Source of the DNA: Microbacterium keratanolyticum
GTDB taxonomy: Bacteria; Actinomycetota; Actinomycetes; Actinomycetales; Microbacteriaceae
Assembly (NCBI RefSeq): GCF_016907255.1
Contig: NZ_JAFBBQ010000001.1
Coordinates: 682,001-746,000 of the forward strand
Length of the DNA stretch: 64,000 nucleotides
Direction: 5' to 3'
The position numbers were made by a program, and so were the translations under genes. Positions 27,802 through 36,807 of the stretch are shown piece after piece. Position 1 is the first letter of the stretch; each line of letters opens with the position of its first letter. The notes under the pieces were generated by a model. That model saw only the letters and a program-made list of their open reading frames with translations, was not told the origin of the DNA and did no database searches.

Positions 27802-29025
27802 TCAGAAGCAGGTCGCGACGGCGCCGATGACGCGCGGGTCCTCGGCATCCGGGTCGTCGATCACGGGAACGACGCGCCACTTGTCGAAGGCCGTGCACGG
27901 GTGCGAGAGCCCGAGGCGCACGACATCACCGACGGCGACGCGGCTGTCGTCGGGCAGACGGAGGAACGCGTGCTGGTCGTTGAGGGCCGTGACCTCACCC
28001 TCGACAGACTGTGGGATCGGCAGGTCGATATCGAACGGCACGTCACGCCGTCCGGCGTCGAGAAGCGCCAGCCCGGGTTCGGGGTGTGACACGACCCGCG
28101 ACCAGGCATGCATCGCCGAACGCAGCGGCGCCGTGTCGACGTCGCGCCCGAAAGGACCCATGCGCGTGTAGAAGCCATCGTCGTGGATCTGGAAGGCCCC
28201 GGAGCGCAGCACGACGTCGGCAGAGTCGGCGCTCGGCGCGAGCACGGCCGCCGCACGGTCGGGCCATGAGCTTCCGCCCGCGCTGAGGACCGGACGCGCG
28301 GTGTCGTCATAGAGCGGCAGAATGCGCGCGTGCAGTTCAACGAGTGTCTGCAGGTACGCGTCGACGGACGCCACGGAGGCATGCGAGCGATCAGGCCCGA
28401 AGGGGCCTTCGTAGCCGGTGACTCCCGCGAGGCGCAGACCGGGAGCACGCGTGACCGCGGCGGCGATCTCCTCGCCTTCGGCGACGGTGCGTGCGCCGGT
28501 GCGGCCATGCGCACCACCCAGTTCGACGAGCACACCGAGCGGACGCGCGGCACCGTCGAGCGCCGCGGCGAGGATGTCGACCGTCGCCACGGAATCAGCC
28601 CAGCAGAGCAGGGTGAGCTCGGGATTCGCGTCCAGGAGTGTGCCGAGATGACGGGCCGCAGCGGCATCGGTGACCGCGTTCGCGATCATGACGCGCGGCA
28701 CTCCTGCCTCGATCGCGATCGCCGCCTGCCACGGGGTCGCGACGGTGATGCCCCACGCACCGGCATCCAGCAGTCGCTGCCAGAGCGCGGGCGCCATCGT
28801 CGTCTTTCCGTGGGGAGCAAGCAGGAGGCCCTGGGCGCGCGCCCAGTCGAAGACGGTGTTCTCGTTGTGCGCGAGCGCAGCCTCGTGCACCGTCAGGATG
28901 GGGGTGCTGAACTCGGAGAGGCGCACGTCGGCAGCCGCGACGGCGGAGAGCGGAAGACCGAAGAGGCGCGCAGGGAAGGATTTCGCCCAGGTTCCAAGCG
29001 TCGGGTCGGGAATCTGAAGGGTCAC
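27802..29025 (-). CDS. PLP-dependent D-serine dehydratase-like / amino acid deaminase, alanine-racemase fold
   Basis: A 407-residue fold-III PLP enzyme. The N-terminal barrel has ILTVHEAALAHNENTVFDWA and the PLP lysine in LLAPHGKTTMAP; further on are VLVELGGAHGRTG and GVTGYEGPFG. The C-terminal D-ser-dehydrat domain ends with the zinc ligands His-x-Cys in LGLSHPCTAFDKW. Related proteins are D-serine dehydratases, D-threonine aldolases and D-amino-acid deaminases, and the exact substrate cannot be told. Next to an N-acyl-D-amino-acid deacylase and a RidA protein, a D-amino-acid ammonia-lyase role is sensible. Start is GTG 29023-29025, leaderless behind TAGCGT. Confidence 0.8.
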   Translation of the reverse strand: MTLQIPDPTLGTWAKSFPARLFGLPLSAVAAADVRLSEFSTPILTVHEAALAHNENTVFDWARAQGLLLAPHGKTTMAPALWQRLLDAGAWGITVATPWQAAIAIEAGVPRVMIANAVTDAAAARHLGTLLDANPELTLLCWADSVATVDILAAALDGAARPLGVLVELGGAHGRTGARTVAEGEEIAAAVTRAPGLRLAGVTGYEGPFGPDRSHASVASVDAYLQTLVELHARILPLYDDTARPVLSAGGSSWPDRAAAVLAPSADSADVVLRSGAFQIHDDGFYTRMGPFGRDVDTAPLRSAMHAWSRVVSHPEPGLALLDAGRRDVPFDIDLPIPQSVEGEVTALNDQHAFLRLPDDSRVAVGDVVRLGLSHPCTAFDKWRVVPVIDDPDAEDPRVIGAVATCF

Positions 29026-29031
29026 ACCACC

Positions 29032-29037
29032 ACGCTA
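29032..29037 (-). promoter_or_regulatory. -10 hexamer of the PLP-enzyme gene (leaderless)
   Basis: TAGCGT on the minus strand ends 6 nt before the GTG at 29025. Confidence 0.5.
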
Positions 29038-29060
29038 GCCGAGCACGGATGCGCGTTCAC

Positions 29061-29087
29061 GCAACCGCTGTTGCAATTGATGCATCA
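29061..29087. promoter_or_regulatory. Operator candidates between the PLP-enzyme gene and ridA
   Basis: Two inverted repeats sit between the divergent promoters: GCAAC-cgct-GTTGC (29061-29074) and the perfect 10-mer TGATGCATCA (29078-29087). They would suit a regulator shared by both directions. Confidence 0.4.
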
Positions 29088-29115
29088 CAGTTTCTCGGTC
29101 GGGAATCCTGAGTTC

Positions 29116-29121
29116 TAGGCT
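29116..29121 (+). promoter_or_regulatory. -10 hexamer of ridA (leaderless)
   Basis: TAGGCT ends 7 nt before ATG 29129; no ribosome-binding site is seen. Confidence 0.55.
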
Positions 29122-29128
29122 GAACGTC

Positions 29129-29542
29129 ATGACCGCAAAGACCCGCGTTTCCACTGACGCCGCCCCCGCCCCCGCCCACACCTTCTCGCAGGGCGTCCGC
29201 AAGGGACCCTTCGTTCAGGTTTCCGGCCAGGGCCCCGTCGACCCCGTCACGAACGAGTACCTCTTCCCGGGCGACGTCGCCGCCCAGACCACTCGCACAC
29301 TCGAGAACGTGAAGGCGATCGTCGAAGCATCCGGCGCCAGCTTCGATGACGTCGTGATGCTGCGTGTGTACCTCACCAAGCGCGAGGACTTCCCCATCAT
29401 GAACGATGCGTACGGCGCATTCGTCGAGGCGAACATCTCGGCCGGTGGCGTCCTGCCGTCGCGCACGACGGTCTTCACGGGCCTGCCCCGCGAGGAGATG
29501 CTCGTCGAGATCGACGGCATCGCCATCGTCGACCCCGCCTGA
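29129..29542 (+). CDS. RidA family enamine/imine deaminase
   Basis: A 137-residue YjgF/YER057c/UK114 protein that hydrolyses reactive 2-aminoacrylate and related enamines/imines to keto acids and ammonia. Typical points: FTFSQGVRKGPFVQVSGQ-like N-terminus (residues ~14-30), QTTRTLENVKAIVEASGAS, DVVMLRVYLTKREDF, the active-site arginine in PSRTTVFTGLP and LVEIDGIAIV. It is divergent from the PLP enzyme across a short promoter region with palindromes. That fits detoxifying the enamine released by a D-serine or D-amino-acid dehydratase. Confidence 0.93.
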   Translation: MTAKTRVSTDAAPAPAHTFSQGVRKGPFVQVSGQGPVDPVTNEYLFPGDVAAQTTRTLENVKAIVEASGASFDDVVMLRVYLTKREDFPIMNDAYGAFVEANISAGGVLPSRTTVFTGLPREEMLVEIDGIAIVDPA

Positions 29543-29550
29543 TCGCGATC

Positions 29551-29590
29551 AAAGGGAGGGCGCGGCGTCGTGACGCCGCGCCCTCCCTTT
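29551..29590 (+). terminator. Terminator after ridA
   Basis: A perfect 17-bp stem (29551-29567 with 29574-29590, AAAGGGAGGGCGCGGCG) with a 6-nt loop starts 8 bp after the ridA stop and ends in TTT. Confidence 0.85.
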
Positions 29591-29694
29591 GTGGTTGTCG
29601 GGGTCGCGTCACCCTGTGGACATCGATCAGGCGCGCCCAGAGTGCTGTGCTTTACTGGGCCATCCTCCCTCCCCGATCCCGAGAAGGAATCGCC

Positions 29695-30159
29695 ATGAAC
29701 CGCCGCATCGCCACCATCGCCCTCGCCTCTGTGGCCCTGCTCGGACTCAGCGGATGCGCGACCCTTGCCCCCAGCGCATCGGGTTCGAACGATGCGGGTG
29801 CGGCGAGCGGACCCGATACGCAGACCGTCGCCGAGGCCTGCGCAACCGTCGCCGACAAGGTGTCCGGAGTCGCGAGCTCGTTCCAGACCTTCGACATCAG
29901 CACCGCGGCCGATGACCCGCAGGCGACCATCGCCGTCTTCACGGAGGCCGTCGATGCCCTGAAGGCCGCACAGGATGCCGTGGGCAACTCCGAGGTGCGC
30001 GAAGCGACGTTGTCGATCCGCGACAGCTTCCAGGCCACCGGAGACACGCTCAAGAAGCTGCTCGTCGACGGTGACGTCACCGCGGTTGCGAACATCGGCA
30101 CTGTCAGCGGCGAGGTGCGTGCGTCGCTCGAGACCTTCGCGACGCTCTGCAACTCCTGA
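29695..30159 (+). CDS. Small lipoprotein of unknown function
   Basis: A 154-residue exported lipoprotein. Residues 1-21 are a lipoprotein signal peptide (MNRRIATIALASVALLGLSG) with lipobox LSGC and lipidated Cys21, followed by a Ser/Ala/Gly-rich linker. The mature part is mostly helical (AVDALKAAQDAVGNSEV, LSIRDSFQATGDTLKKLL) with one further Cys pair (Cys49 area and Cys152). I do not recognise the family. Start ATG 29695 has GAAGGAA upstream. It precedes the L,D-transpeptidase gene by ~107 bp, so an envelope role is possible, but there is no direct evidence. Confidence 0.75.
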   Translation: MNRRIATIALASVALLGLSGCATLAPSASGSNDAGAASGPDTQTVAEACATVADKVSGVASSFQTFDISTAADDPQATIAVFTEAVDALKAAQDAVGNSEVREATLSIRDSFQATGDTLKKLLVDGDVTAVANIGTVSGEVRASLETFATLCNS

Positions 30160-30240
30160 GTCGCACCCTTATTCCCAGGGATCACCTGCATTTCCGTTGC
30201 CCTTCTGTTACCAGGGGTCACGTAGCATGGAATCTGACGT

Positions 30241-30246
30241 CATATT
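30241..30246 (+). promoter_or_regulatory. -10 hexamer in front of the L,D-transpeptidase mini-ORF
   Basis: CATATT ends 6 nt before the ATG at 30253 of a 5-residue ORF, the same spacing used by leaderless genes here. Confidence 0.4.
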
Positions 30247-30252
30247 GGATCC

Positions 30253-30270
30253 ATGGGGGGTGAATCGTGA
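30253..30270 (+). CDS. Putative 5-residue upstream ORF overlapping the L,D-transpeptidase start
   Basis: ATG GGG GGT GAA TCG TGA encodes MGGES. Its stop overlaps the GTG start of the transpeptidase as GTGA, and its Gly codons form the G-rich ribosome-binding site. With CATATT 6 nt upstream, a leaderless mini-ORF coupled to the main gene is plausible. It is a second case of the arrangement seen at 4786-4812. Confidence 0.35.
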   Translation: MGGES

Positions 30271-31748
30271 CGGAGAAGGCACCTGTGCCAGACGCACCAT
30301 CCGAGTCTTCCGGAGCAGCCGCGTCCACGACCGCCGCTTCTCCCGCTGAGGGCGCTCCCTCCGCGGACGAGCGCCCCGTGCAGTGGGCCGAGCGCGAGCC
30401 CGTGACCAAGAAGCGTCACATCGGCCTCTGGATCGGACTCGGGATCGGTGCCGCCGCGCTGGCGGCGGGCGCCGCTTCCCTCATCCTGATCGCTCCCGGC
30501 ACGTCGATCGCCGGCGTCCCTGTGGGCGGGCTCACTCCCGGCGCTGCCGCTGATGCGCTCAGCAACCGCGTCAGCACGGTCGAAGTGACCCTCAATGGCG
30601 CCCCGCAGAGTCCCGTTGTCACAGCATCCGAACTCGGTGCATCGATCGACGCCAAGGCACTCGCAGACCAGGCGTTCGCCGAACGCCCCGCGTGGAACCT
30701 CGGCGCCTGGTTCGGTGCACCCATCGAGGGGAAGATCTCGGTCGATCCCGAGAAGGCAGAGCCCTTGCTGCGCGATCTTGCGAGCGCGGCCTACGACGAC
30801 CCGATCGATGCCGGCGTCGAATTCGACGCCACGACGTCGACCTTCATCACGACGCCGGCAGAATCCGGTACCGGCATCGACCTCGACGACCTCACCGCGG
30901 CCATCGCGAGTGCCGTCGCAGGCGATTCCTCCGCGGTCTCCTTCGACGCCGTGGCGTCGCGCGTCGAAGCTCCGGTCAGCGATGACGACGCCACCGCGAT
31001 GGCGAAGAGCATCAACGAGATGCTGGCCGGTCTCGGGTTCTACGTGGGACTGGAGCGCACCGTGCCGGTCGACGCTGCGACCGCCGCCACCTGGATCACC
31101 GTCGTCGACAACGACGGAGAACTCGAGATCGAAGCAGACCGCAAGGCCATCAAGGCCGTCGTCGATGCCCTCCCGACAGCCGTCAACCGGGCGCCGGTGA
31201 ACGCGCAGGTCGTGGTGAACAGCTCCGGCGAGGTGCTGCGCGATGTCACCGCAGGGGTCGCGGGCCGCACGCTCGGTGACATCTCGAAGCTCACCGAGAA
31301 GACCGCCGCACAGCTCGAAAAGGGCAACGGCGTCATCGAGCTCCCCGTCACCGAGACACCCTTCACCTCGACCAATCTCGCCCGCGTCATCGACGTCAAC
31401 CTGAGTGAGCAGCTCGTCTCCGTGATCGAGAACGGCACCGTCATCGACTCCTGGTACGTCTCTTCAGGACGAGGCGAGTTCGCGACCCGCACCGGCTCGT
31501 TCGAGGTCGGCTGGAAGACGCCGAGCCAGAACATGGGCGACCAGGATCTCACCAAGTCACCGTTCTACTACCAGCCCGACGTGAAGTGGGTCATGTACTT
31601 CAACGGCGATGAGGCTTTCCATGGCGTGTACTGGCACTCCAACTGGGGAACCCCGATGAGCCACGGCTGCGTCGGCATGCCCGAGTGGCGCGCACAGTGG
31701 CTGTACGACTGGGCGCCCGAGGGCGTCGACGTCAACGTCCACTACTGA
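30267..31748 (+). CDS. L,D-transpeptidase (YkuD domain) with N-terminal membrane anchor
   Basis: A 493-residue envelope enzyme. Residues 1-47 are an Ala/Ser/Pro-rich cytoplasmic part, ~52-75 a membrane anchor (GLWIGLGIGAAALAAGAASL), then a long extracytoplasmic region of two related PG-binding-4-like domains (GVPVGGLTPGAAADAL; FDATTSTFITTPAESGTGID). The C-terminal YkuD domain (~370-493) has HGVYWHSNWGTPMSHGCVGM with catalytic His466 and Cys468. It forms 3-3 or related cross-links in peptidoglycan, or attaches proteins. Start GTG 30267 has a G-rich ribosome-binding site and overlaps a short upstream ORF. An ATG start is not available nearby. Confidence 0.92.
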   Translation: MTEKAPVPDAPSESSGAAASTTAASPAEGAPSADERPVQWAEREPVTKKRHIGLWIGLGIGAAALAAGAASLILIAPGTSIAGVPVGGLTPGAAADALSNRVSTVEVTLNGAPQSPVVTASELGASIDAKALADQAFAERPAWNLGAWFGAPIEGKISVDPEKAEPLLRDLASAAYDDPIDAGVEFDATTSTFITTPAESGTGIDLDDLTAAIASAVAGDSSAVSFDAVASRVEAPVSDDDATAMAKSINEMLAGLGFYVGLERTVPVDAATAATWITVVDNDGELEIEADRKAIKAVVDALPTAVNRAPVNAQVVVNSSGEVLRDVTAGVAGRTLGDISKLTEKTAAQLEKGNGVIELPVTETPFTSTNLARVIDVNLSEQLVSVIENGTVIDSWYVSSGRGEFATRTGSFEVGWKTPSQNMGDQDLTKSPFYYQPDVKWVMYFNGDEAFHGVYWHSNWGTPMSHGCVGMPEWRAQWLYDWAPEGVDVNVHY

Positions 31749-31943
31749 GCCTGAGGCGACGCGCCGTCGAGCCCACCTCCCCGCGCTGACGTGCGTGTGG
31801 CCGGGCCCTTCTCTGCGAGCGGTCGCAGAAACTCCGCGGCGGCGCGCCTCGGGGTCAGAGTTTTCGGGACCGCGCTGAGGGGCGCGGGACTGCTCGAAGG
31901 GCGAAGGCGAAGGTCATCGGCGCACATGGTGCCGAACACGAAA
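31749..31943. other. Intergenic region after the L,D-transpeptidase
   Basis: About 195 bp between convergent genes. Short open frames exist on both strands, but none has a start signal or recognisable product. I see nothing else before the terminator. Confidence 0.5.
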
Positions 31944-31980
31944 GAGGGGGCGGATGCCGCAGCATCCGCCCCCTTCTCTT
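31944..31980. terminator. Bidirectional terminator between the transpeptidase and icd
   Basis: GGGGGCGGATGC-cgca-GCATCCGCCCCC is a perfect 12-bp stem, flanked by AAAGA on one side and TTCTCTT on the other, so it can work for both strands. Confidence 0.8.
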
Positions 31981-31987
31981 GAAGCGA

Positions 31988-34204
31988 TCAGATCGCGTCG
32001 ATGACCGCGTTCAGCGTGGACGACGGACGCATCGCGGCTGCGACGAGCGCGGTGTCGGGGCGGTAGTAGCCGCCGATCTCCACCGGCGATCCCTGTACGG
32101 CGATGAGTTCCGCGACGATCTCCGACTCCTTGGCCGCGAGCGCTTCGGCGATCGGCGCGAAAGCGGCAGCGAGCTCTGCGTCGGCCGTCTGCGCGGCCAG
32201 CTCCTTCGCCCAGTAGAGGGCGAGGTAGAAGTGGCTGCCACGGTTGTCGATCGTGCCGAGCTTGCGTCCGGGCGAACGGTCTTCTTCCAGGAAGGTGCCG
32301 GTTGCGGCATCCAGCGTGTCTGCCAGCACCTTGGCCTTGGCGTTGCCGGTGCGGTCGGCGACGTGCTCGAACGAAGCTGCCAGTGCGAAGAACTCACCCA
32401 GGGAGTCCCAGCGCAGGTAGTTCTCTTCGACGAGCTGCTGCACGTGCTTCGGGGCCGACCCTCCGGCACCGGTCTCGAACAGTCCACCGCCGGCGAGCAG
32501 CGGGACGATCGAAAGCATCTTCGCGGACGTTCCGACCTCGAGGATCGGGAACAGGTCGGTCAGGTAGTCGCGCAGCACGTTTCCGGTGACGGAGATCGTG
32601 TCGAGGCCCTGACGGATGCGCTCGAGCGAGTAGCGCGTTGCCTGCTCAGGCGCGAGGATCTCGATGGTGAGGCCATCGGTGTCGTGCTCGCCCAGGTACG
32701 TCTTGACCTTGCCGATGAGCGAGGCGTCGTGCGCGCGGTTCTCGTCAAGCCAGAACACCGCGGGAGCACCGGTGGCGCGCGCACGCGACACAGCGAGCTT
32801 CACCCAGTCACGCACGGCGATGTCCTTCGTCTGCGTGGCACGCCAGATGTCACCCGTGGCGACCTCGTGCTCGAGCACGACCTCGCCTGCGGCGGTGACG
32901 ACCTGGATGCGGCCAGGAGCGGCGACCTCGAACGTCTTGTCGTGGCTGCCGTACTCCTCCGCCGCCTGCGCCATGAGGCCCACGTTCGGCACGGAGCCGA
33001 TGGTTGCGGGGTCGAGCGGGCCGTTCTCGATCGTGTCTTCGATCGTGGCCTGGTAGACGCTCGCGTACGAGGAGTCCGGGATGACGGCGAGCGTGTCGGC
33101 TTCTCCGCCGTCGGCGCCCCACAGCTTGCCGCCGTTGCGGACGAGCGCAGGCATCGACGCGTCGACGATCACGTCAGAGGGCACGTGCAGGTTCGTGATG
33201 CCCTTGTCGGAGTTGACGTACGACAGTCGGGGGCCGTTCTGCATGGCGCGGAAGAACGCTTCGGCGATCGCCTCGCCCCCCTCGACGTCGGCAAGGCCCG
33301 AGAGGATCGAGCCGAGACCGTCATTGGCGGTGAGACCTGCGGCCGCGATTGCGGCACCGTGCTCGGCGAACACGTCGGCGAAGTAGGCCTTGACGACGTG
33401 GCCGAAGATGATCGGGTCAGAGACCTTCATCATCGTGGCCTTCAGGTGCACCGAGTAGAGCACGTCCTCCGCCTTGGCGACCGCGAGGGTCTCGGCGAGG
33501 AAGGCATCGAGCGCGGCGGCCGAGAGGAACGTGGCATCCACGATCTCGCCCGGAAGAACCTTGAGGTTCTCCTTCAGCACCGAGACGGTGCCGTCCGTGG
33601 CGACGTGCTGGATCGTCAGGACGTTGTCGCCCTCGGAGATCCAGGACTTCTCATTGGACTTGAAGTCGTCGTGGCCCATCGTCGCGACACGGGTCTTCGA
33701 CCCCTCGCCGAACGCTTTGTTGCGGTGCGGGTGCTTCTTGGCGTAGTTCTTCACAGCCAGCGGCGCGCGGCGGTCGCTGTTTCCCTCGCGCAGGACCGGG
33801 TTCACGGCCGAGCCCTTGATGCGGTCGTAGCGCGCGCGAACATCCTTCTCTTCGAGCGTGGTCGGCTCGTCCGGGAAGTCGGGGATGTCGTAGCCCTGCC
33901 CCTGCAGCTCGGCGATCGCGCCCTTCAGCTGCGGAATCGAAGCCGAGATGTTCGGAAGCTTGATGATGTTGGCCTCGGGCAGCGTGGCAAGGCCTCCGAG
34001 CTCGGCGAGCGCGTCGCCGACCTGCTGGTCTGCCGTGAGGCGCTGCGGGAAGGCGGCGAGGATGCGACCGGCCAGCGAGATGTCGCGGGTCTCGACCTCG
34101 ATGCCGGCCTTGCCGGCGTATGCCTGGATGATCGGCAGCAGCGAGGCGGTGGCGAGCGCCGGTGCCTCGTCGGTGTAGGTGTAGATGATGGCGTCGTCGG
34201 TCAC
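31988..34204 (-). CDS. icd: Monomeric NADP-dependent isocitrate dehydrogenase
   Basis: A 738-residue enzyme of the monomeric IDH type (IDH-II), oxidising isocitrate to 2-oxoglutarate with NADP in the TCA cycle. The length and segments are characteristic: [19 protein letters not shown] at the start, [90 protein letters not shown] and the C-terminal [15 protein letters not shown]. This form is standard in actinobacteria such as Corynebacterium. Start is GTG 34202-34204 with CGGAG upstream; a -10 TATCTT at 34250-34245 gives a leader of ~35 nt. Confidence 0.97.
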   Translation of the reverse strand: MTDDAIIYTYTDEAPALATASLLPIIQAYAGKAGIEVETRDISLAGRILAAFPQRLTADQQVGDALAELGGLATLPEANIIKLPNISASIPQLKGAIAELQGQGYDIPDFPDEPTTLEEKDVRARYDRIKGSAVNPVLREGNSDRRAPLAVKNYAKKHPHRNKAFGEGSKTRVATMGHDDFKSNEKSWISEGDNVLTIQHVATDGTVSVLKENLKVLPGEIVDATFLSAAALDAFLAETLAVAKAEDVLYSVHLKATMMKVSDPIIFGHVVKAYFADVFAEHGAAIAAAGLTANDGLGSILSGLADVEGGEAIAEAFFRAMQNGPRLSYVNSDKGITNLHVPSDVIVDASMPALVRNGGKLWGADGGEADTLAVIPDSSYASVYQATIEDTIENGPLDPATIGSVPNVGLMAQAAEEYGSHDKTFEVAAPGRIQVVTAAGEVVLEHEVATGDIWRATQTKDIAVRDWVKLAVSRARATGAPAVFWLDENRAHDASLIGKVKTYLGEHDTDGLTIEILAPEQATRYSLERIRQGLDTISVTGNVLRDYLTDLFPILEVGTSAKMLSIVPLLAGGGLFETGAGGSAPKHVQQLVEENYLRWDSLGEFFALAASFEHVADRTGNAKAKVLADTLDAATGTFLEEDRSPGRKLGTIDNRGSHFYLALYWAKELAAQTADAELAAAFAPIAEALAAKESEIVAELIAVQGSPVEIGGYYRPDTALVAAAMRPSSTLNAVIDAI

Positions 34205-34244
34205 CGGGAGGTACTCCGTTCACGGGGAAATTTGTCTCGATACC

Positions 34245-34250
34245 AAGATA
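34245..34250 (-). promoter_or_regulatory. -10 hexamer of icd
   Basis: TATCTT on the minus strand would start the icd mRNA near 34238, about 35 nt before the GTG, leaving room for its ribosome-binding site. Confidence 0.45.
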
Positions 34251-34366
34251 CCCGAGCCGGAGATTCCGCGCCTGTGCGGGTCGTCAGCCGCGTTTTCCCG
34301 CCACTTTTCCGCATCGGGGTTTCCACACACATTCCGTAATGCTGGGTTCGGGTGCCCGGATGGGGT

Positions 34367-34372
34367 TAGCCT
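34367..34372 (+). promoter_or_regulatory. -10 hexamer of the GNAT gene (leaderless)
   Basis: TAGCCT ends 6 nt before ATG 34379 and no ribosome-binding site is seen. Confidence 0.55.
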
Positions 34373-34378
34373 GGGGAC

Positions 34379-34837
34379 ATGACAGAACTGCGCCTCGTCG
34401 AACTGTCCGCGAAGACCATCGTTGCGGTCAACAACCTGTCCCTGAAGCCAGGGCAGGAGCAGTTCCTCGCGCCCGTGTCGTACGGCATCGCCGCGACCGT
34501 GGCCAATCCGCTCACCGTGTGGCAGCGCGTTGTGCTCGACGGCGACGAGGTCGTCGGCTTCGTCAGCGCCAACTTCGATCCGGATGCTCCGGAAGAGCAC
34601 TTCCGTTCGATCCTGTGGCGGATCAACGTCGACGCCGATGACCAAGGACGCGGTGTCGGCCGGTTCGCGGTCGAGAGCCTCGTCGAGGAAGCCCGCGCAC
34701 GCGGCTTCCACCACGTCAACGTCATGTACGAGGCCGGCGAAGACGGCCCCGAGATCTTCTTCCATCGGGTCGGCTTCACGCCGATCGGTGAGACGGCATA
34801 CGCAGAGGTCATCGCTGAGATTCGCGTGACCGACTAA
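34379..34837 (+). CDS. GNAT family N-acetyltransferase
   Basis: A 152-residue acetyltransferase. The acetyl-CoA loop is VDADDQGRGVGRFAVESLVEEAR (the Q/RxxGxG/A motif within DQGRGVGRFA), followed by the end motif FFHRVGFTPIGET. The N-terminal part resembles spermine/spermidine acetyltransferases of the PaiA/BltD type (FLAPVSYGIA, VVGFVSANFD). The acceptor may be a polyamine or small amine, but this is uncertain. It is leaderless and divergent from icd, ending at a strong terminator shared with the ABC operon. Confidence 0.85.
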   Translation: MTELRLVELSAKTIVAVNNLSLKPGQEQFLAPVSYGIAATVANPLTVWQRVVLDGDEVVGFVSANFDPDAPEEHFRSILWRINVDADDQGRGVGRFAVESLVEEARARGFHHVNVMYEAGEDGPEIFFHRVGFTPIGETAYAEVIAEIRVTD

Positions 34838-34925
34838 GGCCGGCGGCGGGGCTTCGGATCCCCCCTCCCCCACCGAAGCCTCGTCGCCTTCTCACAGCAG
34901 CGCCTCGCGCCGCGTGAGGGGGCAC

Positions 34926-34985
34926 AACAACGGCACTTCCATCGGATGCAGACTCGCATCCCGCGGAAGTGCCGTTGTTCTTGTC
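34926..34985. terminator. Bidirectional terminator between the GNAT gene and the ABC exporter operon
   Basis: AACAACGGCACTTCC (34926-34940) pairs perfectly with 34965-34979, enclosing a second small hairpin GATGC-agactc-GCATC. On the plus strand it is followed by CTTGTCT. Confidence 0.8.
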
Positions 34986-34995
34986 TCGTCGCCGA

Positions 34996-36807
34996 CTACG
35001 CGAGCGTCTCGCGCCAGGCGGCGTGCAGCTGGGCGAACTTGCCAGTGCCGTTGATCAGCACATCAGGGGCGTCGTCTTCGATGACCCGACCGTGCTCCAT
35101 CACGAGCACGCGATCGGCGATGGCGACGGTCGACAGGCGGTGCGCGATGATGATCGCGGTCCTGTCGGCGAGCAGCGTCTGCAGCGCATCCTGGATCAAC
35201 CGCTCCGACGGGATGTCCAGCGAGGCTGTGGCCTCGTCGAGGATCAGCACCGCGGGGTCGGCGAGGAAGGCGCGGGCGAACGAGATCAGCTGACGCTGCC
35301 CCGCCGACACCCGGCCACCGCGCTTGTTGACGTCGCTGTTGTAGCCGTCCGGAAGCGCCTCGATGAAAGCATCCGCCCCGACCGCGCGCGCCGCAGCGCG
35401 GATCTCCTCCAACGTCGCGTCGGGCTTGCCGAGCGCGATGTTGTCGGCCACCGTGCCGCTGAAGAGGTACGCCTCCTGCGTGACCATGACGATCGCGCGA
35501 CGCAGATCCTTCGGGTGCAGATCACGCAGGTCGACGCCGTCCAGCGTGACCTTGCCCTTGGAGGGGTCATAGAAGCGCGAGATGAGCTTCGCGAGCGTCG
35601 ACTTTCCTGCGCCCGTGGTTCCGACGAGCGCGATCGTCTGCCCCGCAGGGATGTCGAGCGAGAAGCTCGGCAGGATCGTGCGCTCATCGGAGTAGCCGAA
35701 GGTCACCTCGTCGAAACGCACGTGCCCGCGGGATTCCCAGAGGTCGACGGGCTTCTCCGGGTCCGGAACGGTCGGAACCTCTTCGAGCACACCCGACACC
35801 TTCTCCAGCGCGGCGGTTGCCGACTGGTAGGAGTTCAGGAACATCGCGATCTCCTGCATGGGAGCGAAGAAGTTGCGTACGTACAGGACAGCCGCAAGCA
35901 GGATGCCGACCTCCAGCCCGTTCGTCATGCGGATGCCACCCCAGAGGACGACGATCGCGAGGGTCAGCGCGGCCACCGCCATGAGACCCGGCTCGAAGGT
36001 TCCGAAGAGCAGCATCGAGCGTCGGTTCACATCACGGTAGTCGCCGGCGACCTTCTGGAAGGCCTCGTCGTTGCGCGGCTCCTTGCGGAACGCCTTGACC
36101 GCGCGGATGCCCGTCATCGTCTCCACGAACTGCACGATCACCTTCGCGCTGATGACGCGGGACTCGCGGAACACCCGCTGCGACCGCTGGTAGAACCAGC
36201 GCATGAGGTACACGAGCGGGATGCCCGCCAGCAGCAGGATCACGCCCGACTGCCAGTCCACGAGGAGCAGCGCGCCCAGCGTGAAGATGCCGAAGAGCAC
36301 TCCGGAGACGAGCTGGTTGAGACCCCCGTCCAAGAGCTCCCGGATCGAGTCCAGGTCGCTCGTCTGACGAGAGATGATGCGGCCAGAGGTGTAGCTCTCG
36401 TGGAACTCGAGGCTGAGGCGCTGCGTGTGCAGGAAGACGCGCTTGCGCAGGTCGATCAGCACGGCCTGCGTGATGCGCGCCGTGAGCACGGCGTACCAGC
36501 CGATCAGAGCAGAGCCGAGGAACGCCGCGATCAGGAAGACGACGCCGACGCCGATCGTCTGCGTCCAGTCACCCTCGTCGAGCACCGCAGGCAACGCCTT
36601 GTTCAACCCGTAGGCGATGAGGGCGGGGCCTGCGACCTGCATGGCCGTCGCGATGACGAGCACGAGTGCGGTGAGCACGATCTCGGCGCGCAACGGCGTG
36701 ATGAGCGATCCCAGCAGTCGCAGGGAGCGCTGGCGGATCGAGCGACTCTCCTCCTTGGTGTAGTTGGAGCGGTCCTCACCCTGAGTTCCCGTCACTGTCG
36801 CGGTCAT
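34996..36807 (-). CDS. ABC exporter half-transporter with consensus Walker B
   Basis: A 603-residue type IV ABC exporter subunit: six-helix membrane domain (~40-330) and ATPase (~365-595) with Walker [13 protein letters not shown]-loop [11 protein letters not shown], signature RVSAGQRQ and Walker [13 protein letters not shown] followed by the H-loop in IIAHRLSTV. The signature deviates from LSGGQ while the catalytic Glu is present. The partner subunit has the opposite pattern, so the two make a heterodimer with one degenerate site. The start overlaps the partner's stop as ATGA. The substrate is unknown; multidrug, lipid or peptide export is possible. Confidence 0.9.
   Translation of the reverse strand: MTATVTGTQGEDRSNYTKEESRSIRQRSLRLLGSLITPLRAEIVLTALVLVIATAMQVAGPALIAYGLNKALPAVLDEGDWTQTIGVGVVFLIAAFLGSALIGWYAVLTARITQAVLIDLRKRVFLHTQRLSLEFHESYTSGRIISRQTSDLDSIRELLDGGLNQLVSGVLFGIFTLGALLLVDWQSGVILLLAGIPLVYLMRWFYQRSQRVFRESRVISAKVIVQFVETMTGIRAVKAFRKEPRNDEAFQKVAGDYRDVNRRSMLLFGTFEPGLMAVAALTLAIVVLWGGIRMTNGLEVGILLAAVLYVRNFFAPMQEIAMFLNSYQSATAALEKVSGVLEEVPTVPDPEKPVDLWESRGHVRFDEVTFGYSDERTILPSFSLDIPAGQTIALVGTTGAGKSTLAKLISRFYDPSKGKVTLDGVDLRDLHPKDLRRAIVMVTQEAYLFSGTVADNIALGKPDATLEEIRAAARAVGADAFIEALPDGYNSDVNKRGGRVSAGQRQLISFARAFLADPAVLILDEATASLDIPSERLIQDALQTLLADRTAIIIAHRLSTVAIADRVLVMEHGRVIEDDAPDVLINGTGKFAQLHAAWRETLA

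Noticed and set aside
31791..31982. Short open frames between the L,D-transpeptidase and icd
   Set aside because: No ribosome-binding site or leaderless -10 at their starts, and they run into the terminator.
31979..34339. 786-codon open frame antisense to icd
   Set aside because: Low-complexity Arg/Val/Leu/Asp composition and no motif; icd on the other strand is certain.
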